Assembly (NCBI GenBank): GCA_963786395.1 | Contig: CAWAZD010000007.1 | Location: 62,001 to 126,000, forward strand | Direction: 5' to 3' | Source: Fen-1301 sp963786395 | GTDB taxonomy: Bacteria; Bacteroidota; Ignavibacteria; Ignavibacteriales; Ignavibacteriaceae | DNA: 64,000 nucleotides | In this document: in pieces, positions 1 through 8,836 of the stretch | Layout: every line of letters starts with the position of its first letter | Numbering within the stretch: the stretch's first letter is position 1 | The notes under the pieces: model-generated | Databases searched by the model: none | Told to the model about the DNA's origin: nothing | The model's input: only the letters and a program-made list of their open reading frames with translations | Made by a program: the position numbers and the translations under genes

Positions 1-942
1 TTATCAGAATCTTTCCCTTCACTATTTTCGATATACCAGAGACCCGTTAATCCTTTCTTACCTAAATAGAATTCATTATTATTTTTGTTGTTTTCGGGAC
101 CAACAAAACTATACGTGCCGGATAATACCATCGGGACTTTCAAAATAAACTTTTGAAATTCAGTCTGCTTTTCCCTCATATGAATTGTTAAATATATGAA
201 AGGATATATAAAAAACAAAACCACAACAGATAGAGTAAAATCAAAGGCACGTTTTATTGATTTTATCACAGGGCTGGTGATATTATAATCAAACTCAATT
301 ATCGGTGTATCACTTAGAATAGCAACCGAAGCTTTTCCAACAAGGAAATCAAGATTCTTACCAATGATCTTAAATTCAACGTTCTCATTATGATTTTTAG
401 CAGCTATTTCCATCATTTGGTTATAGGACAACTCTTCGGAGGAGAAAATAATTTCATTTATTTTATTTTCACGAATAACCTTGCTTATATTTTCTATACT
501 GCCTAGTACGCTTAGTCCCTCAATTACGTTTCCTACTTCTCTGTTGGTAATGCTGATAAGTCCCATTACATTATGAAGATCGGTGTAGTTTATCTTTAAT
601 TTATTTGCAACTGTCGCAGCGTGTTCGCTTAATCCGACTATTAATGTCCTTTTATGCCGGAACCCGGTTTTATTAATTGAGGAACCAAAAAATATCTTTA
701 TCAATACACGCCAAATCGAAAGAGAAAATAGCAAAAGGAAATAAGTGAGTATAATTACTCCCCTGCTATATCCAAATTCTTTTAAAGAAGAATGACACGG
801 AAGCAACAAAAAAGAAACTGATAATTATTGCTCCAAAATTTCTGATTATTGAGAATTCATCCCTTTTATAATTACCTGTCAAGGAAGTTATTAGGATGTG
901 AACCACAGCCGGCAGTGTATATATAATCGGGAAACTGAAAGG
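1..942 (-). pseudogene. C-terminal part of GT2/sugar-transferase-like fusion, out of frame, runs off the left edge
   Basis: A reading frame without stops runs from about 942 to the window edge and directly continues the glycosyltransferase at 891-1892 in another frame. It encodes two or more membrane segments, then a Rossmann-like region (around GFRHKRTLIVGLSE) as in the CoA-binding domain of WbaP/CapD-like proteins, then IKRAFDF, a membrane segment, and the motifs LSGTYSFVGPE and KGLTGLWY. These last motifs match the end of polyprenyl-phosphate sugar transferases (xLxGxMSLVGPRP, PGITGWAQ), but the region that should hold FRQ, KFRSM and the Asp-Glu pair is absent. It is probably one gene with the upstream GT2, separated by a missing base in the C run at 941-945 (minus-strand C, plus-strand G). 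A non-catalytic scaffold or regulatory domain is an inference. Confidence 0.7.
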
Positions 943-1892
943 GGGAAAACCAGCCCAGCGAGGTTTAAAAGAATATATATGTTTTCAGATAACAAAAGAG
1001 TCAGGTTATAAAAAATGAAATCGAGAATGATTGCTAAAAGCGTTAGCTTTCTTTTCCCGATAAACGCAAACAATTGCCTGAAAATAATTGCTGCCTGCAA
1101 TATTATTTCCAAAAGGAAAGAACCTGACAAATGTTTCTTTACAAACAATTGCATGGCACTATAAAAGATTTTTGTTTCATCAAGGCTGCTTCTTCTTGTA
1201 CTCTCACCTTTGTAATGGATTATTTGAGTTTCATGTAAGTAAAGAACTTTATACCCGGCTTTTTGCACCCTATAACAAAAATCCAGATCTTCGCCGTACA
1301 TGAAGAACTGCTCATCTAATCCACCAATTTTCTCATAGATTTCTTTAGTAAACATCATAAACGAACCGGAAATAGCGTCTACTTCATAGGTCTGGTCTTC
1401 ATCCAGGTATGTGAGATTATATCTGGCAAATAATCTACTTTTGGGGAATACGGTGCTTAGCCCGGTGACCTTGCAAAACGAAGTCCATGGCCCTGGAAAA
1501 CTTCTGCGGCATGCTAACTGTAATGAGCCGTCAGGATTAAGAATTTTACAACCGGCTAACCCGGTATCCGGGTTATTCTCAAAGTGCATTATCATTTTTT
1601 CTAAGGTATCTTCACTAACAATACAATCCGGATTAATTAAGAGTATGTATTTCCCCTTAGCTGTTTTCAATCCGATATTGTTTGCTTTACTAAACCCCAG
1701 GTTCTTATCATTAGCATAGAGTTGCACAGAAGGGAATTTATTTTTAATAAATTCCACACTTCCATCATTCGAAGCATTATCAACAACAATAATTTCAAAG
1801 GTTATTTTCTGAGCGGCTTTGTATATTGAATGGATAAGGTTCTGAAGGAATTCTTTTACATTATAATTTACTATAATTATAGAAAGATCCAC
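891..1892 (-). CDS. Glycosyltransferase family 2 (rhamnosyltransferase-like), N-terminal part of a frameshifted fusion
   Basis: A 333-aa frame beginning MDLSIIIVNYN, the usual GT2 (GT-A fold) opening, with VVDNAS, the LLINPD metal/nucleotide-binding motif and a C-terminal YGEDLDFCYR region typical of WbbL-like enzymes. It should transfer a nucleotide-activated sugar to a lipid-linked glycan at the inner face of the cytoplasmic membrane. The last 15 or so residues (after LAGLVFP) are not family-like. Shifting one base at the C5 run near 941-945 gives a smooth hydrophobic continuation (PPFSFPIIYTLPAVVHIL) into the frame to its left, so this stop is probably an artefact of a one-base deletion. 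It lies downstream of the polyprenol-phosphate sugar synthase in the same orientation. Confidence 0.85.
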   Translation of the reverse strand: MDLSIIIVNYNVKEFLQNLIHSIYKAAQKITFEIIVVDNASNDGSVEFIKNKFPSVQLYANDKNLGFSKANNIGLKTAKGKYILLINPDCIVSEDTLEKMIMHFENNPDTGLAGCKILNPDGSLQLACRRSFPGPWTSFCKVTGLSTVFPKSRLFARYNLTYLDEDQTYEVDAISGSFMMFTKEIYEKIGGLDEQFFMYGEDLDFCYRVQKAGYKVLYLHETQIIHYKGESTRRSSLDETKIFYSAMQLFVKKHLSGSFLLEIILQAAIIFRQLFAFIGKRKLTLLAIILDFIFYNLTLLLSENIYILLNLAGLVFPLSVSRLYIHCRLWFTS

Positions 1893-1901
1893 TTCTGCAC
1901 C

Positions 1902-2621
1902 TTATAAACTCCCTATTAGACTTTTAAATCTTAGTTTCCAGACCATAGTAATAGCTTCCCGGACTATTTTCTTAGACATTTTAGATTTTCCCTTTACTCT
2001 GTCTACAAAAGTTATTGGAATTTCTCCAATTCTGAATCCTTTTTTCCATGCTTTGAATGTCATTTCGATCTGGAAGGCGTATCCGTTGGATTTAATATTA
2101 TTAAAATTTATTGCAGCCAGGACTTCTTTTCTGAAACATTTGAATCCTCCGGTAGCATCTCTGACTGGTAGTCCGGTTATTATCCTGGTATATATATTCG
2201 CAAAGTAACTTAACAGAAGTCTGCTCATCGGCCAGTTTACTACATTTACACCTGAAATATACCTGCTGCCGAGGATTAAATCTTTATCCTTTATCGCTTT
2301 TAGGAAATTTTTAATCTCCTTGGGATCGTGTGAAAAATCAGCGTCCATTTCAAATATATATGAATAATTTTCTTTTAATGCATACTTGAAACCATCAATA
2401 TAAGCTGTCCCTAAACCCATTTTTTCCGGACGACGAAGCAATTTCACTCCTTCCATAGTGTTGCCCAAATTCTCAATATAATCACCTGTTCCATCCGGTG
2501 AATTATCATCAACTATCAGGACATCAACATTCTTATATCTGCTTAAAACATCAGGTATTAATTTCTGAACGTTATCAAGTTCATTGTATGTTGGTATTAT
2601 TATTAGAGAACGTTCATTCAT
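1902..2621 (-). CDS. Polyprenol monophosphomannose synthase-like GT2
   Basis: 239 aa, close in length and motif content to soluble Dpm1/Ppm1-type enzymes, which transfer a hexose (usually mannose from GDP-mannose) to a polyprenyl phosphate. Visible are IIIPTYNE at the N-terminus, VDDNSPDGTG, the catalytic-site MDADFSHDP (DxD-like), LGSRY, and the C-terminal ITFVDRVKGKSKMS. There is no C-terminal membrane domain, as in bacterial Ppm catalytic domains. The lipid-linked sugar it makes could feed a GT-C enzyme such as the GT39-type protein at 19247-20488. The start is the first Met of the frame. The sugar specificity cannot be read from sequence. Confidence 0.85.
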   Translation of the reverse strand: MNERSLIIIPTYNELDNVQKLIPDVLSRYKNVDVLIVDDNSPDGTGDYIENLGNTMEGVKLLRRPEKMGLGTAYIDGFKYALKENYSYIFEMDADFSHDPKEIKNFLKAIKDKDLILGSRYISGVNVVNWPMSRLLLSYFANIYTRIITGLPVRDATGGFKCFRKEVLAAINFNNIKSNGYAFQIEMTFKAWKKGFRIGEIPITFVDRVKGKSKMSKKIVREAITMVWKLRFKSLIGSL

Positions 2622-2692
2622 GGGGGGACAAAATCCTGTTTTTAGAAATTTATTAAATGAATACTATTAATTTGAACCTTAAACAAATATAT

Positions 2693-4096
2693 TTAATTAT
2701 AGTGCCCTTTTCCAAATAAGACAACAAAAATTGTTCTGAATAAAATCTTAAAATCCATCCTAAGAGACATATTTTCAATGTAAAACAAGTCATACCTTAG
2801 TTTAATCTTTACATCTTCTATAGTTTCATCATATTTATGCTTGACTTGAGCCCATCCCGTTATTCCGGGTCTTACCCTTAATCTTCTCTTGTAATATGGA
2901 ATTTCTAATGATAACTTTTCAACAAAAAATGGCCTTTCAGGACGAGGACCTACCAGACTCATTTCCCCTTTTAATACATTTATCATTTGGGGAATTTCAT
3001 CAATTCTTACTTTCCTTATTAATTTACCAATACGTGTAATCCTAGGATCATTCTTTGTTGACCAGACTGGTCCTGAAATTTTTTCCGCATCTTGCCGCAT
3101 TGAACGGAATTTAATCATCTTAAATAAGGAACCATCAATTCCACATCTTTCCTGCCGGAAAAATACTGTCCCATTGCTATCAAATTTTATTGCAATCGCT
3201 GTTAGAATCAAAACTGGTGATGTTATAATTAAAATAATAAATGAAACCAATACATCCAATATTCTCTTAAGTTTCTTCTCCCATTCCGGCATCAACTGCG
3301 GCATTATATCCATTAACGGCATCCCATATATTTGAGACGTCTTTGCCTGCCCACTTAGAATTTCATATAGATCAGGAACAATTTTGAGACCCACATCCTT
3401 ATTATCACACTGTGAAATTACTTCAACCATAAAATCATGGTTCTCTTTATCTAAGGCGATAATTATTTCTTTTGCATTATACCTGACAATCATTTCTTTA
3501 ATATCTTTTATCGTGCCCGAAACCTCAATTCCTTTGTAAGATTTATTCAGATTTTCAGGCAATGCAGCACAATAGGCGGCTACGTCAAATCCAAGTGCCC
3601 GGTGTTCAAGTATCTGATCGTGAACTTCATTCGCTTTGGAATTGAAGCCGACTATGATAGCATTTTTTCTTCCGATTCCCCTTATTATTAACTGGCGTTG
3701 TAAACTTCTTATAAATATTCTCCCCGCTCCTGCAAAGGAAAGCAATAATGCCCAATATATAAATATAAGTATCCTCGATTTTGAATCGACACCATGAAGA
3801 TAATCATCAAGAAAAATAAGGAAGAATAGAATAAAAATTCCGACGAAGGTAGCTTTGAATAATGTGGCTAGTTCATCAAGACGTGAAGATGCAAACCAGG
3901 TCCTGTACATTCCTACAAATGTAAAAATAACCAGCCAGTACAAGAAAAGAGCCAGCATTGTTATAAAGAATTCAGGTTGTATTATTATCCTGAACCATCC
4001 AGTATTTATTCTAAGAATAAAATAAACTATAAATGATAGATTTATTGTAAAAAAATCTGTGATTAGGACTAATATTTTGGAAGTGCTTTTATTCAT
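2693..4096 (-). CDS. Undecaprenyl-phosphate sugar phosphotransferase (WcaJ/exopolysaccharide polyprenyl glycosylphosphotransferase)
   Basis: 467 aa in the full-length WcaJ/WbaP layout. There are four hydrophobic segments in the first 130 residues, a Rossmann-like middle domain (KNAIIVGFNSKA), then a membrane re-entrant segment (LKRILDVLVSFIILII) and the cytoplasmic catalytic domain with FFRQERCG, KFRSM, RIDEIPQ (the Asp-Glu pair), MSLVGPRPERP and RPGITGWAQV. It should start repeat-unit synthesis by moving a hexose-1-phosphate onto undecaprenyl phosphate. Its ATG overlaps the stop of the upstream GT2 by one base, so translational coupling is likely. Unlike the degenerate copy at the left edge, all catalytic motifs are present. 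Confidence 0.93.
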   Translation of the reverse strand: MNKSTSKILVLITDFFTINLSFIVYFILRINTGWFRIIIQPEFFITMLALFLYWLVIFTFVGMYRTWFASSRLDELATLFKATFVGIFILFFLIFLDDYLHGVDSKSRILIFIYWALLLSFAGAGRIFIRSLQRQLIIRGIGRKNAIIVGFNSKANEVHDQILEHRALGFDVAAYCAALPENLNKSYKGIEVSGTIKDIKEMIVRYNAKEIIIALDKENHDFMVEVISQCDNKDVGLKIVPDLYEILSGQAKTSQIYGMPLMDIMPQLMPEWEKKLKRILDVLVSFIILIITSPVLILTAIAIKFDSNGTVFFRQERCGIDGSLFKMIKFRSMRQDAEKISGPVWSTKNDPRITRIGKLIRKVRIDEIPQMINVLKGEMSLVGPRPERPFFVEKLSLEIPYYKRRLRVRPGITGWAQVKHKYDETIEDVKIKLRYDLFYIENMSLRMDFKILFRTIFVVLFGKGHYN

Positions 4097-5253
4097 TAAC
4101 GTGGTGTGGATTGCCAGTAAGCCGTTTGTCTTTTCAGAACAAAATTTATCATACCTATTAACAGTGCAAAATTTGTCATTGTGAAATAAAAGGGTAATGT
4201 GAAGATCTTCAATCTAAGATTGTTTTTCCTTAGCAAAAAGCCAACATATGAAAGGGAATAAAAAAACAGTTGAGTAAGAAAAGTGTATCTATAAATATCT
4301 CCTTTATAATACAGAGCAATATTTAAGATAAATAATAGTAATAAAAATACTGGCGTAAGCCATCTTAAAACCTTATGAGACCATAAGGCGTATGACAATA
4401 TAAAATTTTCGTTAAATATTAATCGCTTAAAATAAGATATTGTCTCAAAATTAGTCGCGGCAAATCTCGTCTTTCTCTTAAATTCATGAATTAACTCATG
4501 CCCCACTTCTTCCACAGCAAATGCATCATATTCATATGCAAACTTATATTTCTGTTGCAAAATCATGAGTGTAATAAAAATATCATCGGTAATTGGTTTG
4601 TTTGTAGGAAGTTGTTTAAAAAGTTTTTTACGTATTGCAAAAATTCCCCCGTTTGCACCGATTAAAGTACCGCACCGCCCTTCAAATTTTTTAATGTACG
4701 TTTCGTATTCCCAATATCGCTTTTCCTCTATACTTTCATTACTTTTTTTAGAAGGGTTCTGTAATATTAATCTTCCACATATACCCCCGATATTTGTGTC
4801 ACTAAATTGACGCAATAATGTGGTAAGGGAATTTTTATCAAAACTTGTATTAGCATCTGAAAAAACTATTATTTCATTTTTCGCTTTTGAAACAAGGTCG
4901 TTGATAACAGATACTTTTCCTCTTCTGACATCAAATAAATACACAGACAACCAGGGATATATCTTTTTCATTTCATTTAGAATATTATTGGTATTGTCTG
5001 TTGAACAGTCTGACCCTATTAAAACTTCAACATTTCTAAAATCGTAATTAAGCCTGGAAATATTTAATATACGTTCACTGATTACTTTTTCTTCATTAAA
5101 TGCTGAAATTATGATTGAAACCGAATATTCAGAGATAGGAAAATCTTTATTCCGCTTAAAGAACCTGCCAAGAATAAAAATAATAAATGGATAGATTATA
5201 TAAGTATGTATAATAATGAAAGCGAGAAACCAATAGAGTATATTAATCAACAT
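4096..5253 (-). CDS. Membrane-associated processive-type glycosyltransferase family 2
   Basis: 385 aa. An N-terminal membrane helix (about residues 5-27) is followed by a GT2 domain with IIISAFNEE, GSDCSTDNT, VFSDANTSF (DxD-like), GANGGIFAIRK, PITDDIFI (TED-like acceptor motif) and RKTRFA (QxxRW-like). Three or four C-terminal hydrophobic helices follow. This is the cellulose synthase/hyaluronan synthase-like architecture, so it probably extends a glycan at the membrane. It is tightly coupled (TAATG overlap) to the WcaJ-like gene downstream. About 130 bases separate it from the radical SAM gene upstream. The substrate is unknown. Confidence 0.85.
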   Translation of the reverse strand: MLINILYWFLAFIIIHTYIIYPFIIFILGRFFKRNKDFPISEYSVSIIISAFNEEKVISERILNISRLNYDFRNVEVLIGSDCSTDNTNNILNEMKKIYPWLSVYLFDVRRGKVSVINDLVSKAKNEIIVFSDANTSFDKNSLTTLLRQFSDTNIGGICGRLILQNPSKKSNESIEEKRYWEYETYIKKFEGRCGTLIGANGGIFAIRKKLFKQLPTNKPITDDIFITLMILQQKYKFAYEYDAFAVEEVGHELIHEFKRKTRFAATNFETISYFKRLIFNENFILSYALWSHKVLRWLTPVFLLLLFILNIALYYKGDIYRYTFLTQLFFYSLSYVGFLLRKNNLRLKIFTLPFYFTMTNFALLIGMINFVLKRQTAYWQSTPR

Positions 5254-5381
5254 TTAAAAGCATAAATAAATAAAAATATAGGTACAATATTATGCTTTTT
5301 TATTGAGTAATTGAAACAAATCCTAAAATAAATTGTTTCATTCTAATATTTATTAATATTTCGTCAGTTCTCATTCTTATT

Positions 5382-6944
5382 TTATTTTTCTACTTCCTGT
5401 TCGTGTGCAGGTATTTTATCCTTATTAGTAGAAATACCTTCTCTAATAAGTGAAATTTTACTTTCGAATTTTTCTTTGTTCTTTTTATTATTCTTGTTAA
5501 AAAGATATTTGTAGAAAGTTAAAAAGGCTTTGATTGTCCTTTTTAATTCTGCCGGATGTGTAATAATTGTTCTAAATTTCACCCACATATAAGCCGGACG
5601 GACATAATATTCTTTTCGGGCATAATTACAAAAATCTACAATTTCCTGAGGTTGTAAATCATGAGTTCCTACCACAGTATTATGAAGACCTTCGGGTGTT
5701 AACCATTCATCATAATTTTTTACTTTTATCAGCCCTTCCTTTTTAGCCCAATCATATGCTTCCGTTCCGGGGTAGATCATTAACGGAAAGAACTGTGCGG
5801 TATCAGTATTCATTTTTTTTGCAAGTTCGAGCGTTTCATACATGGTTTCCAGTGTCTCACCACGATTACCCATCATATAACAAGCGTGTATCAACAATCC
5901 TGTTTTTCTAGCATTTTCTGCTGCCTTAAATTGTTCAACTTTTACTCCTTTTTTCATCAGCTTAAGGATTTTATTTGAGCCGCTTTCAAAACCAACAATT
6001 ACAAGTCTGCAATTGGCTTTTTTCATCCATCGCATTGTTTCTTCATCAAGATCAGCTCTTACATTACACGTCCAGGTCAGGCGATTTTTTTGAGCAATTA
6101 ATAGCTTACAAACTTCAATTACATGTTCTTTATAAACAGTAAAAGTATCATCTTCAATTGTAATCTCAACAACTTCAGGAAAATTCTCCTCAATATATTT
6201 AAATTCAGCGGCAATACTTTTTGCAGAGCGATGACGGTAATTATGACCATAAAAATTCTGTGGATACACACAAAAAGTACATAGGTAAGGACATCCTCTG
6301 CCTGTGTACATCATAACCTGTGGAAATCTCCCGGCAGAAAAGAAATAGTCCCTCGGATTCAAAAACTTCTTGAAAATCTCACTTGCAAAAGGCATATCAT
6401 CCAGATTCTGCAAGGCGGGACGGGATTCATTTCTGATTATTTTATCGCCATTTCTCCATGTAAGGGAAAGGACATTTTCAAGTGATTGTTTGTTTTTTAT
6501 TCTTTCTGCAAGATCAACAATCGTTTCTTCATATTCATTTCTGGCAACAGAATCTATTTTGTCATTACAGGCTAGAGTTTCTTCATCACAAGCGGTAACA
6601 TGATTTCCTACCATACAAATAAATAATGAAGGAAATATTTCCTTCAGACCAGCAGAAAATCTTATATCACTATTGATACTGCCGGTACTAGTCTCTACAA
6701 CCATGAGATCTGGTTTAAAATTAGTAAGTCTTTTTATGGTTTCTTCCTGAGATATGGGTTCAGCCGGAGCATCAATTAAAATTACACTATGACCAAATCT
6801 TTCAGCGTATCCGGCTGCCAGCGCCAGCCATATAGGATAATATACTGTTCCGCTTTTTGTAACGGCTGGGCTCCTTGATCCCCTTGAATATTTGGGAAAA
6901 AAGGGAGGGTTTATAAAAGCAATTTTCACTAATTCGTTCTCCAA
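5382..6944 (-). CDS. B12-binding-domain radical SAM protein
   Basis: 520 aa. The N-terminal 150 residues form a cobalamin-binding-like Rossmann domain (INPPFFP, YPIWLALAAGYAERFGH, VVETSTGS). The radical SAM core follows, with CxxxCxxC at Cys218, Cys222 and Cys225 (GCPYLCTFC) binding the 4Fe-4S cluster, and further on GFESGSNKILKLMKKG and GNRGETLETM. The family includes hopanoid, lipid and antibiotic methylases and many unassigned enzymes near polysaccharide genes. It lies inside the glycosyltransferase cluster and its first codons overlap the 3' end of the upstream GT2 by 16 bases, so a role in modifying a lipid carrier or sugar is plausible but inferred. The reaction cannot be assigned. Confidence 0.85.
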   Translation of the reverse strand: MENELVKIAFINPPFFPKYSRGSRSPAVTKSGTVYYPIWLALAAGYAERFGHSVILIDAPAEPISQEETIKRLTNFKPDLMVVETSTGSINSDIRFSAGLKEIFPSLFICMVGNHVTACDEETLACNDKIDSVARNEYEETIVDLAERIKNKQSLENVLSLTWRNGDKIIRNESRPALQNLDDMPFASEIFKKFLNPRDYFFSAGRFPQVMMYTGRGCPYLCTFCVYPQNFYGHNYRHRSAKSIAAEFKYIEENFPEVVEITIEDDTFTVYKEHVIEVCKLLIAQKNRLTWTCNVRADLDEETMRWMKKANCRLVIVGFESGSNKILKLMKKGVKVEQFKAAENARKTGLLIHACYMMGNRGETLETMYETLELAKKMNTDTAQFFPLMIYPGTEAYDWAKKEGLIKVKNYDEWLTPEGLHNTVVGTHDLQPQEIVDFCNYARKEYYVRPAYMWVKFRTIITHPAELKRTIKAFLTFYKYLFNKNNKKNKEKFESKISLIREGISTNKDKIPAHEQEVEK

Positions 6945-7921
6945 TCAAAATTATTTAATCTACTAACTGAGATTATTCTTCTGATAATACTCAGATCTTG
7001 TTTTAATTTTTCTTTTTTGTCTTTAGGTGATTTTAATAATTTAATATATGTGAAAAGCCATCTAAATCCAAAGCCCTGCAACACTAGTATCCTCAACATA
7101 TTTAATTTGGTTCTTCCGTAATGCTTTTGAAAATAATAGAACATCCCTCTGTATCGCTCAATTAATAATTTGTTAACTGTTTGTTTCTGAACACGTTGCC
7201 TGGTTGAATATCCAAACAAATGTATAATATTTGAATCCGGCAAAAAGACCGATTTATATCCCGCCTTTTTAATCCTATAACTCCATTCGACTTCCTCATT
7301 ATACAAGAAGAAAGCTTCATCAAGTAATCCGGCTTTCTCAACTGCTTCTTTTTTTACCATTAAACAAGCTCCGGTTACATGATCAACTTCCCTGATTGTA
7401 TCATGCCCCCAATAGCTTTCTAATGCTTTTAATCTAAATACCTTTTTTACAAATCTGCCTGGTTTACTTTCATAACTCAGAAATTCTTTAATAAACTCAT
7501 TTGCATGAACAAATTCTTTAAGTAAAGTTGGAAATGAGTGAGTGGATCTTTCTATCTCCCCTTCTTTATTAAAAATTTTACAGCCAACAACCCCAACATC
7601 TATATGTGCTTCAAGATAATTGATCATGGGGCCAAATGAATTTTTATTAACAATTGTATCAGGATTAAGAAGTAGCAAATATTGGGAAGATGATTTACGA
7701 ATTCCTACATTATTTGCTGCTGCAAAACCAATATTCTTTTGATTGTAGATAAAGGATACTTGCGGAAAGATAGCTTCAAGTTCCTGTATGCTTTCAGAGG
7801 AATTATTATCAATTACAAATATTTCATATCCCTGGTTATAACCTGATTCTGAAATTGAATTTAGACAATCCTGAAGAACTGCCTTGGAATTATAATTAAT
7901 AATAATTATTGATAATATCAT
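6929..7921 (-). CDS. Glycosyltransferase family 2 (WbbL/rhamnosyltransferase-like)
   Basis: 330 aa beginning MILSIIIINYNSKAVL, with VIDNNSSE, NIGFAAANN, LLLLNPDTIV (DxD-equivalent, residues 83-92), GACLMVKKEA and FLYNEEVEWSYRIKKAGYK. This is the common layout of WbbL-like rhamnosyl- and related transferases, followed by a short basic C-terminal tail that may touch the membrane. It probably adds one residue to the lipid-linked repeat unit on the cytoplasmic side. It overlaps the radical SAM start by 16 bases and sits 57 bases after the next GT2, consistent with one transcript. The sugar is not determinable. Confidence 0.88.
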   Translation of the reverse strand: MILSIIIINYNSKAVLQDCLNSISESGYNQGYEIFVIDNNSSESIQELEAIFPQVSFIYNQKNIGFAAANNVGIRKSSSQYLLLLNPDTIVNKNSFGPMINYLEAHIDVGVVGCKIFNKEGEIERSTHSFPTLLKEFVHANEFIKEFLSYESKPGRFVKKVFRLKALESYWGHDTIREVDHVTGACLMVKKEAVEKAGLLDEAFFLYNEEVEWSYRIKKAGYKSVFLPDSNIIHLFGYSTRQRVQKQTVNKLLIERYRGMFYYFQKHYGRTKLNMLRILVLQGFGFRWLFTYIKLLKSPKDKKEKLKQDLSIIRRIISVSRLNNFDWRTN

Positions 7922-7978
7922 TTAATCTTTAGACTTTATGTTGAATGACAATATTGAAATAATTTGTAAACAGACCAA

Positions 7979-8836
7979 TCAGGCAGAATTATATTTTCCC
8001 ATCTTATTGCCCAGAAAAAAACAAAATCCTTTTACGATCCATTTATATTTTTCCATTTTATTTTTTTCATAGAATAATATTTTAATTAATCCGTTAATAA
8101 AAACTATAAAATCTCCAAAAACAAAAAAGGGAAACCTGGTAAAATAAGTTTTATATAAAAAGAACCTGTTCCTTGTCCTGTAAAATAATCTCAACGGAGA
8201 ATGATTTGTAATAGATATAATTCTCCAAAGGATTGTTCTTTGCTCAATGGATCCAAGGTTATGATTAATATTGGCGTTATAAATTTTAATTATTTGATAT
8301 CCTTTCCCTCTTAATCTCAAACAATATTCATAATCCACATAATCAATAAATAGCGCATCCATAAAAGGTCCTGTTTGATTAAATGCGTTAAGATTCAACA
8401 GACTTCCCGATGTCAGACTTATCGGCACACGATGATTATATGTATTTTTTTGTGGTTTTGAATATTCTCTATATTTATAGTAAGGAGATAATATACCGAT
8501 AAGGTCAGTATTTGAATTATTGATATAGTTGGAATATATATTTATAATATTCGCATCTACAGCACTGTCTTGATCAAGGGTTAATAAATAATCAAACCCT
8601 TCTGCTATAGCAAGATTGGCTGCCTGATTTAAAGCTGTCGCAATTCCTTTGTTTTCGTTGTTTTTTATATAAGTAATTTTTTTGTTTTCAAATATAGGTA
8701 GCTGATTGCTTATTTCGGAATTGTCTATAATGAATAACTTCTCTACTTGAGCTAAAATCATATTTATATTTGATTCAATATACTCTCCAGGATTATATAG
8801 GATAACACCTGCAGATATTTTAAGATTATTAACCAT
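7979..8836 (-). CDS. Glycosyltransferase family 2 (rhamnosyltransferase-type)
   Basis: 285 aa. It has the features of the TIGR01556-like rhamnosyltransferase group: AGVILYNPGEYI near the start, LFIIDNSE, NENKGIATALNQAA, LTLDQDSAVD (DxD motif near residue 95) and DYVDYEYCLRLRGKGY. It should add a deoxyhexose or related sugar to a growing glycan. The start overlaps the end of the preceding GT4 gene by 8 bases, so the two are likely co-translated. Base composition is low in GC like its neighbours. Confidence 0.85.
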   Translation of the reverse strand: MVNNLKISAGVILYNPGEYIESNINMILAQVEKLFIIDNSEISNQLPIFENKKITYIKNNENKGIATALNQAANLAIAEGFDYLLTLDQDSAVDANIINIYSNYINNSNTDLIGILSPYYKYREYSKPQKNTYNHRVPISLTSGSLLNLNAFNQTGPFMDALFIDYVDYEYCLRLRGKGYQIIKIYNANINHNLGSIEQRTILWRIISITNHSPLRLFYRTRNRFFLYKTYFTRFPFFVFGDFIVFINGLIKILFYEKNKMEKYKWIVKGFCFFLGNKMGKYNSA

